NCBI GenBank assembly: GCA_031270515.1
Contig: JAISXM010000063.1
Location: 1 to 33,763 of the forward strand
Source of the DNA: Holosporales bacterium
Lineage (GTDB): Bacteria > Pseudomonadota > Alphaproteobacteria > BNTO01
Length of the DNA stretch: 33,763 nt
Direction: 5' to 3'
In this document: piece after piece, positions 11,401 to 17,542 of the stretch
Numbering within the stretch: position 1 is the stretch's first letter
Layout: every line of letters begins with the position of its first letter
Notes under the pieces: generated by a model
What the model was told of the DNA's origin: nothing
Database searches by the model: none
What the model saw: only the letters and a program-made list of their open reading frames with translations
Program-made: the position numbers and the translations under genes

Positions 11401-11798
11401 CCGAATACGGATCCCGAGTGGTCAAACCAATTTCCCAGTGCGAAATCCTCATGCGCGGCGACCTTTACTATTGCGTCTGGGGCCGTCGCTAGTCGTTCAA
11501 CAAACGCGGCTGGCACCTCATCCTCAATTATGCGGAGCAGGTTCATTAACAGGTTTACGCGCCCGCACATTGTGCGAGATGAGGTGCCTTCCCACGCGCC
11601 AAAGATGCGCGCCTGCTCGCTTTCGGGGATTGCATCTCGCCGCAGTTTTAGCGCGGCCCATAAGGTGGTTCCTGTGGGCGCATCCGTAGAGACGCCAATG
11701 TAGGCTAGCGATTCGCCATTGACTCCGCCGGGAATGCTTGCAAACGCCCGAGGAAGGATGAATTGGCACACACAAAAAGCGACAAGGAGTATTCGCAT
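5406..11798 (-). CDS. Giant secreted protein of unknown function (2130 aa)
   Basis: One uninterrupted frame of 2130 codons runs from ATG 11798 to TAA at 5406. Residues 1-20 form a Sec signal peptide (hydrophobic core LLVAFCVCQFIL, cleavage after AFA). The mature protein has no other strong membrane segment, no visible repeat array and no motif I know; it is mostly amphipathic and probably helical, with long runs such as EYTSATSIMKRVKAKVSSL, and carries cysteines throughout, which would suit disulphides in an oxidising compartment. It fills nearly a fifth of the window, stands alone, and is divergent from the MYB gene at 12029. A promoter-like pair lies just upstream (11836-11864). It may be a large exported effector or surface protein. 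The frame's integrity over 6.4 kb argues for strong selection, so it is not a decaying gene. Confidence 0.85.
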   Translation of the reverse strand: MRILLVAFCVCQFILPRAFASIPGGVNGESLAYIGVSTDAPTGTTLWAALKLRRDAIPESEQARIFGAWEGTSSRTMCGRVNLLMNLLRIIEDEVPAAFVERLATAPDAIVKVAAHEDFALGNWFDHSGSVFGMLYELFQIIYESFPVFKSVALATLIDTAPLDIELLKETHILIKETFPHMDGALLGKYGALLENVLACGTPEERAPILFDLCELLHPLYLDVFVGDNTAPPSPVAYAPLFAKFKHTQSAMPAPVASELEDRLERLIKKIHPRNTSQYVDFYKLVSSNEISLSRCIIDALGSPFNTEQSLTPTFFTVFNDLQRRYYYIDEKFQLLMETLGTPSNTGENRTIFGCVAAEYEALDASPISLYKKQWIGCSNGAPFSLFSNLCEIQYMFNATKDQLPESLIDHYLTRIGIPGDTQNTSLFGAIHTLHDCHDFDAFARALGFGKSDPGSCFYFTNAFKDTLIPAEFLDIGGLPNFCIDTILELFTNPVPEPSVIAAETRRIIKQDFFGRLTDIIMPQLRDVRLVLHEQNAELLGYIGTDGDNIDGFDIFSKIRRLIHHISTAEPDIDITPMYVHLIYGPDSLQSFIYEIHMRATHSLKGIADVVGSVFSMDYSCFGAINKCLHAAILAPLSAFISPLHCGPDEEETVIGEILNNFLAVNVNFKDLPDDYGSILATIGAHIELHQLRANLLMNMVGFFYEILPHMSHLISYSNLMRYIDLIKGDTNSLLTMSQDLLTCNSRIAITSITGYTTGKDTTEITMWNTCRTIYSELYNIADKMFTPANILNLIEHENEYAVIPHLYDFIQSYKQKITYLQLFSERILHEQYKYNFCKFVKALFDVNATIQHQRSSFDQICVSSEELRKNSTYYCITTVSPANSAESLRNINEMTTLLMYALIASRCTDILTLDIDTPAHKYELVSAGISAFSGEYTSATSIMKRVKAKVSSLNGFHEETKLIGDTNDFIIASELDNITAWGLYNEVLQIMSQPEFFVESCKNLSRENILTHWYFEYCALIGSSYDNDSVASQRAFFETLTRLNALLHTPSVEEWQSVISLTIVGSPDVIDKSYHTIFSTLIAWLKHLLPWYSNFTFDYSSSKRNGVGTSLRKVYELFCSTSYRHLPAFLPLMSLGEPDEHSGFFGRLDECISAFSSADNINSLQVRVFLAYSKALSDEINEFIEKMSAPLEIDEVTAFIDRLDVLMWNLLATESCEGCEQIVEFLRSLYIIVEEAAQSIAHNTNEELVAIFENTSFGEIKTVATALQSAVALLLKKANHNIATRKSCISLSAQSEIAEILTQVSAMGVAVRALGKEVEPLVVEFPYNAMCLSLPEIVNNLTAAMNNFTQNLRLPVVSYIRYNETNVSDFLSIADSILAIFNTVQGIVFLKNCDGCDNDELKLEVFVNGMQQLVSTIFSIKEFLANSYACQLAYQFDNLSQILQKTSLYMVPANLFILPQTMQPVWDNISQGFAVIVQNVEHAVECFKINNSISAIVSALDDLCASLTGYCGHMQALTTTLGVDVPEEESEPRDVVYNDASVVGTFDSVLSHINYIAEYWDNSDMGEPLHSNWLIPILESIASGYDKLRDVMVEQIAHWEDKYNILDRLNLIRHVLSQQICPNVHNTVMRMKSYCAHNLTEQIKDIALQLSTFSSVITQVPCENIFTPNEYIYSFLGIWAQCADQVAQIFQYMRDKQDGGPSCLHFLVQEDLERLQSVLVQCNADVSGVLELSGTGTRAPSLAEAITQLDASLGYVNNWWQQARALNFKLDVCRHPLMSKLVSLQGSYASIFRNMSDFTSSSPCLYADIPLASAALAFADRVQQIQEITFSLNSDLTCTRLLGNEVEDIEHTLLNISAKFCVQSEGGCSIDISNLMAAEYLPTLLEQFTNINIVLSELAAFFQASTTGACITGAIPALAQIRSALATILAGMQGTDVDKQVDDASVIERVNAITSCMGDINERLLMGTLSFIPAPSSADAPTHKERADVAEQVVTQISATHDLLRTLAGCIEEAAPSFVSCFDKLGQTSAPIQRISIDVQYISEAIFAISEQVGAQYQQLLLDDARDDLDELTLVTDVDQCAWLASVNERDAYLSQELERLALLTCGIQLLPNAEINHPVVVSFLPDVE

Positions 11799-11835
11799 GC
11801 AATCAACGTTATTCGCTTCTACTGCGTGATTTTAA

Positions 11836-11864
11836 CGTATAACGTATTAACGAATTGTTAACAA
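11836..11864 (-). promoter_or_regulatory. Candidate sigma-70 promoter of the giant secreted gene
   Basis: On the minus strand TTGTTA (11864-11859) and TATACG (11841-11836) are 17 bp apart, about 40 bp before the ATG at 11798. The surrounding DNA is very AT-rich. Confidence 0.45.
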
Positions 11865-11966
11865 ATATATACGATGTATACCTGCCCATTCGCGAAACGA
11901 ATTAGCCGTGCATCAAGCCGACGCAGAAAATACAAGTCATGTTTTTATACACAAACCAACATTTCA

Positions 11967-11996
11967 TTGCAAGCAAGTCCTAATTTTTGCTATGAA
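11967..11996 (+). promoter_or_regulatory. Candidate promoter of the first MYB-like gene
   Basis: TTGCAA (11967-11972) and TATGAA (11991-11996) are 18 bp apart. A start near 12003 would give a leader of about 26 bases with AGGA at 12015-12018 as ribosome site, 10 bases before ATG 12029. Confidence 0.4.
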
Positions 11997-12028
11997 AAGG
12001 ATACGGGGGTATTTAGGATGATTGAATT

Positions 12029-13045
12029 ATGATGAGCGCAGTTTGTATTTTTATGTCGCTGTCCGTGCTTGGAGTGCGTATTTGCAGGGCGTCCACACCG
12101 GACGCAAGTGCGTACACAAATATCCATGAGTTGACAGCACGTGCTGCGGAAATCCAAGAAGAAATAGGTCGCACTACTAAATGTGCAGATACGTGCGTTG
12201 CGGAATGGCAACAATCACTGGAATTGTGTCATACGCAAATTTTAAATGCGAATAGAGTAGCAACGGAAATCCAACAAAACATAGATAATGTTCGTCAAAC
12301 AGTATCTACGCGTGTTGCAATGTTACAACAAGACCTGGAATTGTGTCATACGCAAATTTTAAATGCACGTCAATTCGAAATGGATCAACAAAATAGTGAT
12401 ACAACCCCGGACGCAAGTGCTAGACGTTCCAAAGAAGGCGCATCTACTCGACATCCATTTTCTCCCGCCGAGGATGCTTTATTGCTATTCCTTGTAGAGA
12501 AACATGGTTGTAATCAGTGGTGTATAGTTGCCCCCCTTATGAATAGAACTCTACGTCAATGCAGAGAACGTTGGCAGAATTACTTATCTCCTACAGTTCG
12601 TATCGCCCCATGGACGCATAGGGAAGAACAGCTCTTGCTCACTTTGGTAGGTGAAATTGGGAAACATTGGGCAGAAATTGGTCGTCAACTTACTCGCTCA
12701 GAAGCCGACGTAAAAAATCACTATTACTATCATCTAAAACCTGACTATTCCCGTCAGATGAAATCAAAGAGTGGACGTGTTGTGTCCGACATGCAACAAT
12801 TGTCACCTTTGTCTGCATCTTTTCCCGTGCTGGTCCATGACGTTACTTCCACGCTGCAGGTCGCTCCTCCGTTACCTGCCGCACAAGGGGATATTTCAAC
12901 GATCGAGACTGACGCAAATTCTGACGATGGTAGAACCGTTGAGTTCGATCCTTTTGGTCTCACTGGTTTTCCTGACAAAGAAACGTTAAGCTCATATGAC
13001 GATCTGTCAGTAGTTGGTGTTTATTATGGTGAATTAGAAGAGTAA
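12029..13045 (+). CDS. Secreted protein with coiled coil and R2R3-like MYB DNA-binding domain
   Basis: This 338-residue protein starts at ATG 12029, with AGGA 10 bases upstream (a second ATG follows directly). Residues 1-21 look like a Sec signal peptide ending CRA. Residues 33-120 form a coiled coil in which a segment with LELCHTQILNA occurs twice (residues 64-74 and 103-113). Two MYB/SANT repeats follow. The first (about 142-188) has Phe144, Trp164 and Trp182 at the three core aromatic positions and the recognition-helix sequence RQCRERWQNYLSP. The second (about 193-237) has Trp195 and Trp214, with HWAEIGRQL and VKNHYYYHL in place of the c-Myb R3 sequences RWAEIAKLL and IKNHWNSTM. The C terminus (about 290-338) is acidic. 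Tandem MYB repeats are typical of eukaryotic transcription factors; joined to an export signal they suggest a nucleus-targeted effector, which is inference. A periplasmic role cannot be excluded. Confidence 0.85.
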   Translation: MMSAVCIFMSLSVLGVRICRASTPDASAYTNIHELTARAAEIQEEIGRTTKCADTCVAEWQQSLELCHTQILNANRVATEIQQNIDNVRQTVSTRVAMLQQDLELCHTQILNARQFEMDQQNSDTTPDASARRSKEGASTRHPFSPAEDALLLFLVEKHGCNQWCIVAPLMNRTLRQCRERWQNYLSPTVRIAPWTHREEQLLLTLVGEIGKHWAEIGRQLTRSEADVKNHYYYHLKPDYSRQMKSKSGRVVSDMQQLSPLSASFPVLVHDVTSTLQVAPPLPAAQGDISTIETDANSDDGRTVEFDPFGLTGFPDKETLSSYDDLSVVGVYYGELEE

Positions 13046-13159
13046 TACTTCGTTATCGTAGGAATGACTCGAATCTCCACTTTTGTTTATTTCTAGGTGT
13101 TTAGGTGTGCCTAGTCGTAAAAAGAATAGATGGCAGTAATTTGAAGAGCAAGGGGGGAC

Positions 13160-13181
13160 CCCATTCAACTTGTTGAATGGG
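13160..13181. repeat. Palindromic repeat core, copy 1
   Basis: CCCATTCAAC and GTTGAATGGG flank a 2-base centre (TT). The same core occurs at 19859-19880 and 24790-24811. A matching end motif (AACTTTTTGTGTTTGG) lies at 13392-13407, and the 96-bp element lies between the two, as if inserted into this repeat. Confidence 0.8.
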
Positions 13182-13214
13182 CACCTGGCGCCGAGCTGTA
13201 TAGACCTTCCCATA

Positions 13215-13310
13215 TATAGCTAAACACTATGAAAACTCGGTACTGCCTTTGCTTCATTCACAATATTTCTAAAGCAAGGCGCTGCGGGGTTTTTATGGTG
13301 TTTAGCTATA
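13215..13310. repeat. 96-bp palindromic element, copy A (MITE-like)
   Basis: The ends TATAGCTAAACACTAT and ATGGTGTTTAGCTATA are inverted repeats, and the inner TTTGCTT and AAAGCAA can also pair, so almost the whole element can fold into one hairpin. A second 96-bp copy at 32105-32200 differs at about 10 positions. Both copies lie between converging genes. Confidence 0.88.
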
Positions 13311-13391
13311 CTGTGATCACTGATCCTTCCAATAGGACTGGACTCGTCCGAATCAGAGAGAAGAATTGATGGATGAATTTGTGAATATAAG

Positions 13392-13413
13392 AACTTTTTG
13401 TGTTTGGTGATTA
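13392..13413 (+). repeat. Repeat end motif adjoining the dut stop codon
   Basis: AACTTTTTGTGTTTGGTGATTA resembles the ends of the repeats at 19910-19935, 20301-20326, 16573-16592 and 24860-24882, and the inverse of 24736-24753. Its last bases include the stop codon of dut (TTA at 13411-13413 on the plus strand). Confidence 0.5.
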
Positions 13414-13860
13414 CGTCTTTATTCCCGTAGATCCAAAGCCGCTATCCCCTCTCTCCGTAGACGAAAGGTCCTCCGATATTTGCATACTGCAGCGCACAAA
13501 CTCCGCGAACACAATCTGCGCGATTCTCATGCCCCGTTCTATTACAAACGGATCCTGCCCAAGGTTGATCAAGATCGCGCCCAGCTCACCTCTGTAGTCG
13601 GGGTCAATTGTGCCGGGGGCGTTGAGTACGCACACGCCATGCTTGGCTGCCAGCCCTGACCTGGAGCGAATTTGCGCTTCTATGCCATCGGGCAGCGCGA
13701 TGCAAAAGCCAAGCTTTACAACGATTCTCTCCCTTGGGGGGAGCGTTTCAGGCGCGTCAATTGCGGCGAATACGTCCATGCCCGCGCTTTGTGGCGTTGC
13801 GTAGAAAGGGTATGGCAAGCCCTCGCCGTGGGGCAAAATTTTCAGTGGAATGGTTATCAT
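13411..13860 (-). CDS. dut: dUTP diphosphatase (dUTPase)
   Basis: This 149-residue cytoplasmic enzyme hydrolyses dUTP to dUMP and pyrophosphate, keeping uracil out of DNA and supplying dUMP for thymidylate synthesis. All five motifs of the trimeric dUTPase family are present: AGMDVFA (26-32), RSRSGLA (65-71), GTIDPDYRGEL (83-93, with the catalytic Asp86 and the uracil-stacking Tyr89), GMRIAQIVF (110-118) and the C-terminal RGDSGFGSTG (137-146), which closes over the nucleotide. The length is normal for the family. It starts at ATG 13860 and is divergent from comEC. The stop codon overlaps a repeat end motif, but the C-terminal motif is complete. Confidence 0.97.
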   Translation of the reverse strand: MITIPLKILPHGEGLPYPFYATPQSAGMDVFAAIDAPETLPPRERIVVKLGFCIALPDGIEAQIRSRSGLAAKHGVCVLNAPGTIDPDYRGELGAILINLGQDPFVIERGMRIAQIVFAEFVRCSMQISEDLSSTERGDSGFGSTGIKT

Positions 13861-14028
13861 GTGGACCTTCTTTGGGTAATAGACTTTCTTTTGGTAATAG
13901 ACCTTCTAATGGTCGAAAATTTGTGACTGGGTAATTTAAAAAAGGGACTTGTGCGAGTATACCATTTGCCGAACACATGCGACACACGCATAATTAACTT
14001 ATTATACGCCCGAAATAACATTAGCTTC

Positions 14029-16455
14029 ATGCCCACTGCCCGTTCTGCGCTGCCTGATATATTTGAGCAAGATCGATGGTTCTTGTGGATCCCCGTGTTT
14101 ATGGCCATTGGGAGCGTTGCGTATTTTTCCTGGAGCAACGAGCCTTCGTATGCCGTGCCGATTATTGCGGCGTTGCTTGGCGGCGGGGGGCGTTATCTGC
14201 TGAAGCGGTGGCTGCTGTCCTGCTATGTTGTGGGGCGGGACGTGTGCGTTGGTGCGGCGCCCGATCCGAGCGCGAAGTCGATTCCTAGTGTGGATGTTAA
14301 TTCTAGCGTAGGGACTAATTCTAGCGCGGGTATTATTCCTAACGCGAAGTCAAAAAAAATTTCCTACGCGGCCCACATGTGGTGTCTTTTGCTCACAAAT
14401 TTGCTTATAGCATTTGCGATTGGATTTGCTGCAGGAAAATTGAGGACGTCCATGCAGCATACAGCCAACTTCTTTTGCATTGAGCGCTTGGCGCAAATGT
14501 TTGTGCCTCGTGATGCGTCATCACACCTCACTGTTAATGGACAGATTGCGACTCATTCTACGCCAGAAACTGGGAATGGACGTATCGCGACTCCTTCTAT
14601 GCCAGAAACTGGTAATGGACGTATTGCGACTCCTTCTTCTCCAAAATCTGACGAACTTGCTTATGAAAGTGCGAATGAACGTGGTAGAGGAAGCGCTGAA
14701 AAAGTTGCTGTCGAACGCACCGACGAATCGCCACAAACCATATGCGGCATAGTGGACTCCGTCGAAGACGTTCCGCGCGGCACGCTGGCACGCCCTCGTC
14801 AGCTGCGGCGCTGTGTCCTTAGCCACATCCTGGGGATGCCTGCGTTCGTAAAGGTGCGGGTCCAAGGCGCATACAACAAACTGCAATACATACAACCGTT
14901 TGCAGCCGTGTTGCTGCGGTGCGACATATTTCCTCCGCCACCGCAACTCGCGGAGCACGGGTACGACGCCCAATTTGACGCGTATTTTAAAGGATTGTCC
15001 GCCTTCGGCAAGGTGCGCGAAGTGCTTGCCATCCGCGACCTGAGCGAATACCCTGCGCTCGCTCAGCAAAGCAATCCCGGGGCGGCGATCGCGGCGGGGC
15101 CTGCGTTGTCGCGCGTATATCAGGTGCGGACCCGGCTGTCCAATGAGCTGCGCGCCCGTTTGCCCGCGTCCGTGTCGTCGTTGGCGACCGCTCTCGTGAC
15201 GGGGGACAAGTCGGGCATTTCGATGAAGGTGCGCGAGGATTTTACTCGCTCTGGGTTGTCGCATATGTTGGCGATTTCGGGGTTGCACATGGGGCTGTTG
15301 GCGTGGTTGTTTTTTACGGTGTTTACGCGGCTGCTGGTGTTGGTTCCTCGCTTGGCGACGCGCTTTGTTGTGAAGAAAATTGCGGCCATTGTGACGATTC
15401 CGTTTACATTTGGGTATTTGCTTTTGTCTGGGGCGTCTTTTTCGGCACTTCGAGCGTTTATAACGGTTACGCTGTCCATGTTGGCGATCTTGTGTAATCA
15501 ACGCGCAATAAGCTTGAGGAATACTGCTATTGCGGCATGTTTGATTTTGATTATCTTTCCGGAAAGCGTTTATTCTGTGAGTTTTCAGTTGTCATTTGCG
15601 TCTGTGACAGGGCTATGCTTTTTGGCGGACTGGATGCATGAGCGCGAAAAGCGCGAGCCTGATCCGTTTGCGATAACGCCTTCGTTTTTCGCCAGGTCCA
15701 AGTTTGGGCAGCTATTGTTGCGACATTTTATACGTCCTATTGGGCAAGGTGCGGCGACAACTTTGATTGCGACAATTGCAACTACGCCGATTATTATATA
15801 CGTGTTTCAGCGAATCACCCTAGTGAGTGTGGTTGGAAATCTGGTTGCTGTGCCATTTTTGAGCGTTTTTGTGATGCCGTTGCTTGCTCTGTCTTTGTTA
15901 ATTTCGACAGATTTTATGTTTATGTTAGCCGGAAAGAGCCTGAGCATCTTGTTGCGGATTGCAGAAGTTGTGGCTTCGCTTCCTGGGTCCAATTATGTGC
16001 TGCCAAGGCCTGATCTCATTAGCGTGTTGCTGATAACGTTTAGCTCACTTTGGTTCATTATCTGGCATGGCCAAAAGCGGCTCATTAGCCTCCCGCTTTT
16101 TGTGATCGGCTGGCTTTGGTTACTGACGCCAACTCATCCGGATGTTTTTTTGATGAGGGATTTGATTGGCGTTTGCAAAGACGACGTGTTTTATATATCG
16201 AGCCAGCGATTTGGTAGCTTCCACGCGAAAGTTTGGTCACAAGAATGTGGCATCCAAGTGGTGGAGCCTATGCCCTATCGTGATATAGAAAAGTGGCAGT
16301 CCGAATTGGATGCGCTTATTCCTGATAGTGCGGACGACGTTGTTTTCCTAACGAAAAGAATCAACGGAGGGTGGAATAAACGCACATTAAATTTAGGACA
16401 AACGAGACCTTGGGTAGTCGGATTAGATACCAAAACACAATCTACCCAATCATAA
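14029..16455 (+). CDS. comEC: ComEC/Rec2-family competence protein (DNA uptake channel)
   Basis: ComEC forms the inner-membrane channel that passes single-stranded DNA into the cell during transformation. I chose ATG 14029 (808 residues); the frame is open back to GTG 13951, but the extra 26 residues lack the expected character. After two N-terminal hydrophobic segments comes the DUF4131/OB-like region, then the Competence domain with the family hallmark SHMLAISGLHMG (residues 411-422) and about ten hydrophobic segments. The C terminus keeps only some 100 residues after the last membrane helix, so the metallo-beta-lactamase-like domain found in Bacillus ComEC is absent or degenerate. Residues 170-208 are three 13-residue tandem repeats (NGRIATPSMPETG type) inside a low-complexity insertion. 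Retention in an apparent intracellular bacterium may mean DNA uptake, or simply slow loss. Confidence 0.93.
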   Translation: MPTARSALPDIFEQDRWFLWIPVFMAIGSVAYFSWSNEPSYAVPIIAALLGGGGRYLLKRWLLSCYVVGRDVCVGAAPDPSAKSIPSVDVNSSVGTNSSAGIIPNAKSKKISYAAHMWCLLLTNLLIAFAIGFAAGKLRTSMQHTANFFCIERLAQMFVPRDASSHLTVNGQIATHSTPETGNGRIATPSMPETGNGRIATPSSPKSDELAYESANERGRGSAEKVAVERTDESPQTICGIVDSVEDVPRGTLARPRQLRRCVLSHILGMPAFVKVRVQGAYNKLQYIQPFAAVLLRCDIFPPPPQLAEHGYDAQFDAYFKGLSAFGKVREVLAIRDLSEYPALAQQSNPGAAIAAGPALSRVYQVRTRLSNELRARLPASVSSLATALVTGDKSGISMKVREDFTRSGLSHMLAISGLHMGLLAWLFFTVFTRLLVLVPRLATRFVVKKIAAIVTIPFTFGYLLLSGASFSALRAFITVTLSMLAILCNQRAISLRNTAIAACLILIIFPESVYSVSFQLSFASVTGLCFLADWMHEREKREPDPFAITPSFFARSKFGQLLLRHFIRPIGQGAATTLIATIATTPIIIYVFQRITLVSVVGNLVAVPFLSVFVMPLLALSLLISTDFMFMLAGKSLSILLRIAEVVASLPGSNYVLPRPDLISVLLITFSSLWFIIWHGQKRLISLPLFVIGWLWLLTPTHPDVFLMRDLIGVCKDDVFYISSQRFGSFHAKVWSQECGIQVVEPMPYRDIEKWQSELDALIPDSADDVVFLTKRINGGWNKRTLNLGQTRPWVVGLDTKTQSTQS
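14536..14652 (+). repeat. Three 39-bp in-frame tandem repeats inside comEC
   Basis: Units at 14536-14574, 14575-14613 and 14614-14652 encode NGQIATHSTPETG, NGRIATPSMPETG and NGRIATPSSPKSD. They lie in a poorly conserved N-terminal loop after the second hydrophobic segment, next to other low-complexity sequence (Asn-Ser-Ser and Ser-Val-Gly runs at 14280-14350). Confidence 0.85.
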
Positions 16456-16492
16456 CTCGTTTCCTTTGAGATTTTCTTATCCAGGTAATGTG

Positions 16493-17281
16493 TTACGGCC
16501 GATTCAATGCGAGGAAAGAGGTATCATTGATCATACAGCTCTGCGCCCGTTCTCCGAAACTCCTGCTGCGAACTCTTTTTGTGATTGGGTCTATAGGTCG
16601 ATCAAACTTTTGATCAAGCGACTCACTAATATGCATCTGCAAAGTATACAGCGAATCGTTGCTCACATCGACCAACGGAAGGATCATCTGCAGCGCCCTT
16701 AACCTGCCGTGTCCGCGTAGGTTTAATCTTATTACTTCGCCTCTCAATCTATCGATCTTCTCCACAAATTGGCACCTAAACGCCAGCAGCAATCCATCCC
16801 ATTCATCGTTTTGTCTTTCTGCTGCAACGTTAATTCTTGCGTTTATTTGTTCCTGTAATGATTGCCCATTTACTTTGATGCTCTCCATTCCGTCGCATAT
16901 CTCATCTATTACAAAATCGAAAGTCGACGCGCAACAGCACAGCAGCGGACAACATTTTTTGCGTATGTCTATCAACGCATTTTTTAGTTGGATAGAGTTA
17001 TTTGGATCGAACATCGAAAGGAAAAACTGTTCGTCTGGGCGTCCATCCCTTATAATGTCATCCAGGGCGCTTAACACTCGTGGCTTAACATTCCACGGGG
17101 ATTTGATGGTGGCTTGTATTACACGGTTTTGAACGTATGTGTTTATTTGCTCATCCAGCGCATTTGTCGCAAGGATGCGATATGTGCTTGGTGTTTGGTG
17201 CATGCCTTGTATGTCTGCTGCGTGCATGAACGAGGTTGTTATTGCGAACCCAATGCTTTTGCTTAATGTACTGATATTCAT
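16493..17281 (-). CDS. Secreted protein with cysteine cluster, function unknown
   Basis: From ATG 17281 the protein has 262 residues (a GTG three codons upstream, at 17290, is possible). The N terminus (NISTLSKSIGFAITTSFMHA) looks like a Sec signal peptide. The mature part is mainly helical and includes KKCCPLLCCCAS, five cysteines within eight residues, at about residues 108-119. Close to the C terminus, ITKRVRSRSFGERAQ is encoded by a 38-bp repeat (16553-16590) that recurs upstream of trxA, so the tail seems to have been remodelled by a repeat. The gene converges with comEC, 37 bp apart, and is divergent from mrdA. I recognise no family. The cysteine cluster could bind metal, form disulphides, or be acylated in a host cell; none of these can be decided here. 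Confidence 0.72.
   Translation of the reverse strand: MNISTLSKSIGFAITTSFMHAADIQGMHQTPSTYRILATNALDEQINTYVQNRVIQATIKSPWNVKPRVLSALDDIIRDGRPDEQFFLSMFDPNNSIQLKNALIDIRKKCCPLLCCCASTFDFVIDEICDGMESIKVNGQSLQEQINARINVAAERQNDEWDGLLLAFRCQFVEKIDRLRGEVIRLNLRGHGRLRALQMILPLVDVSNDSLYTLQMHISESLDQKFDRPIDPITKRVRSRSFGERAQSCMINDTSFLALNRP
16553..16592 (-). repeat. 38-bp dispersed repeat inside a coding region
   Basis: The plus-strand sequence 16553-16590 matches 20284-20321 with a single mismatch. On the minus strand both can encode ITKRV(R/S)SRSFG. The end (CTTTTTGTGATTGGGT) resembles the end motif of the palindromic repeat family. Confidence 0.8.
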
Positions 17282-17488
17282 AGTTACCACGAAAAATATT
17301 TCTTACTCTCTTCGTATATTATATGGGAAAAGTGTTAATAATCTGTTAACGGGGTGATGTTTGGTTATAAATCATTTTAATTTTTTGCTTTATTCAGAGG
17401 CTTTGTGCTACATAACCACAACACTCAAAAAACTGTAGAAATAATTTGGCAAAATAGGTTGCATTGTTAACTTTTGCCGTGACAAAAT

Positions 17489-17517
17489 TGGAATTGGCGA
17501 TGCCCCCACACTATATG
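17489..17517 (+). promoter_or_regulatory. Candidate mrdA promoter
   Basis: TTGGAA (17489-17494) and TATATG (17512-17517) are 17 bp apart. Transcription would begin near 17524, exactly where the G-rich tract starts. Confidence 0.4.
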
Positions 17518-17523
17518 TCCCCT

Positions 17524-17542
17524 GGGTGGGTGGGGGGTGGGG
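17524..17542 (+). other. G-quadruplex motif in the mrdA leader
   Basis: Four G-runs of 3, 3, 6 and 4 bases are separated by single T loops, the pattern that forms very stable parallel quadruplexes. CCCCCAC at 17503-17509 could instead pair with GTGGGGG at 17530-17536, so two exclusive structures are possible in DNA. Confidence 0.7.

Larger units (their letters stand above)
13046..13410. other. Intergenic region filled by nested palindromic repeats
   Basis: No gene is visible between the converging MYB-like gene and dut. The stretch holds the palindromic core at 13160-13181, the 96-bp palindromic element at 13215-13310, and an end motif shared with other repeats at 13392-13413. Confidence 0.6.

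Noticed and set aside
13046..13410. Insertion sequence or transposase remnant at the palindromic elements
   Set aside because: There is no coding sequence between the inverted ends, and no transposase fragment is visible anywhere in the window.
14521..15501. Long minus-strand open frame opposite comEC
   Set aside because: The plus-strand frame carries the complete ComEC domain order; the opposite product is Arg- and Gln-rich without any motif.
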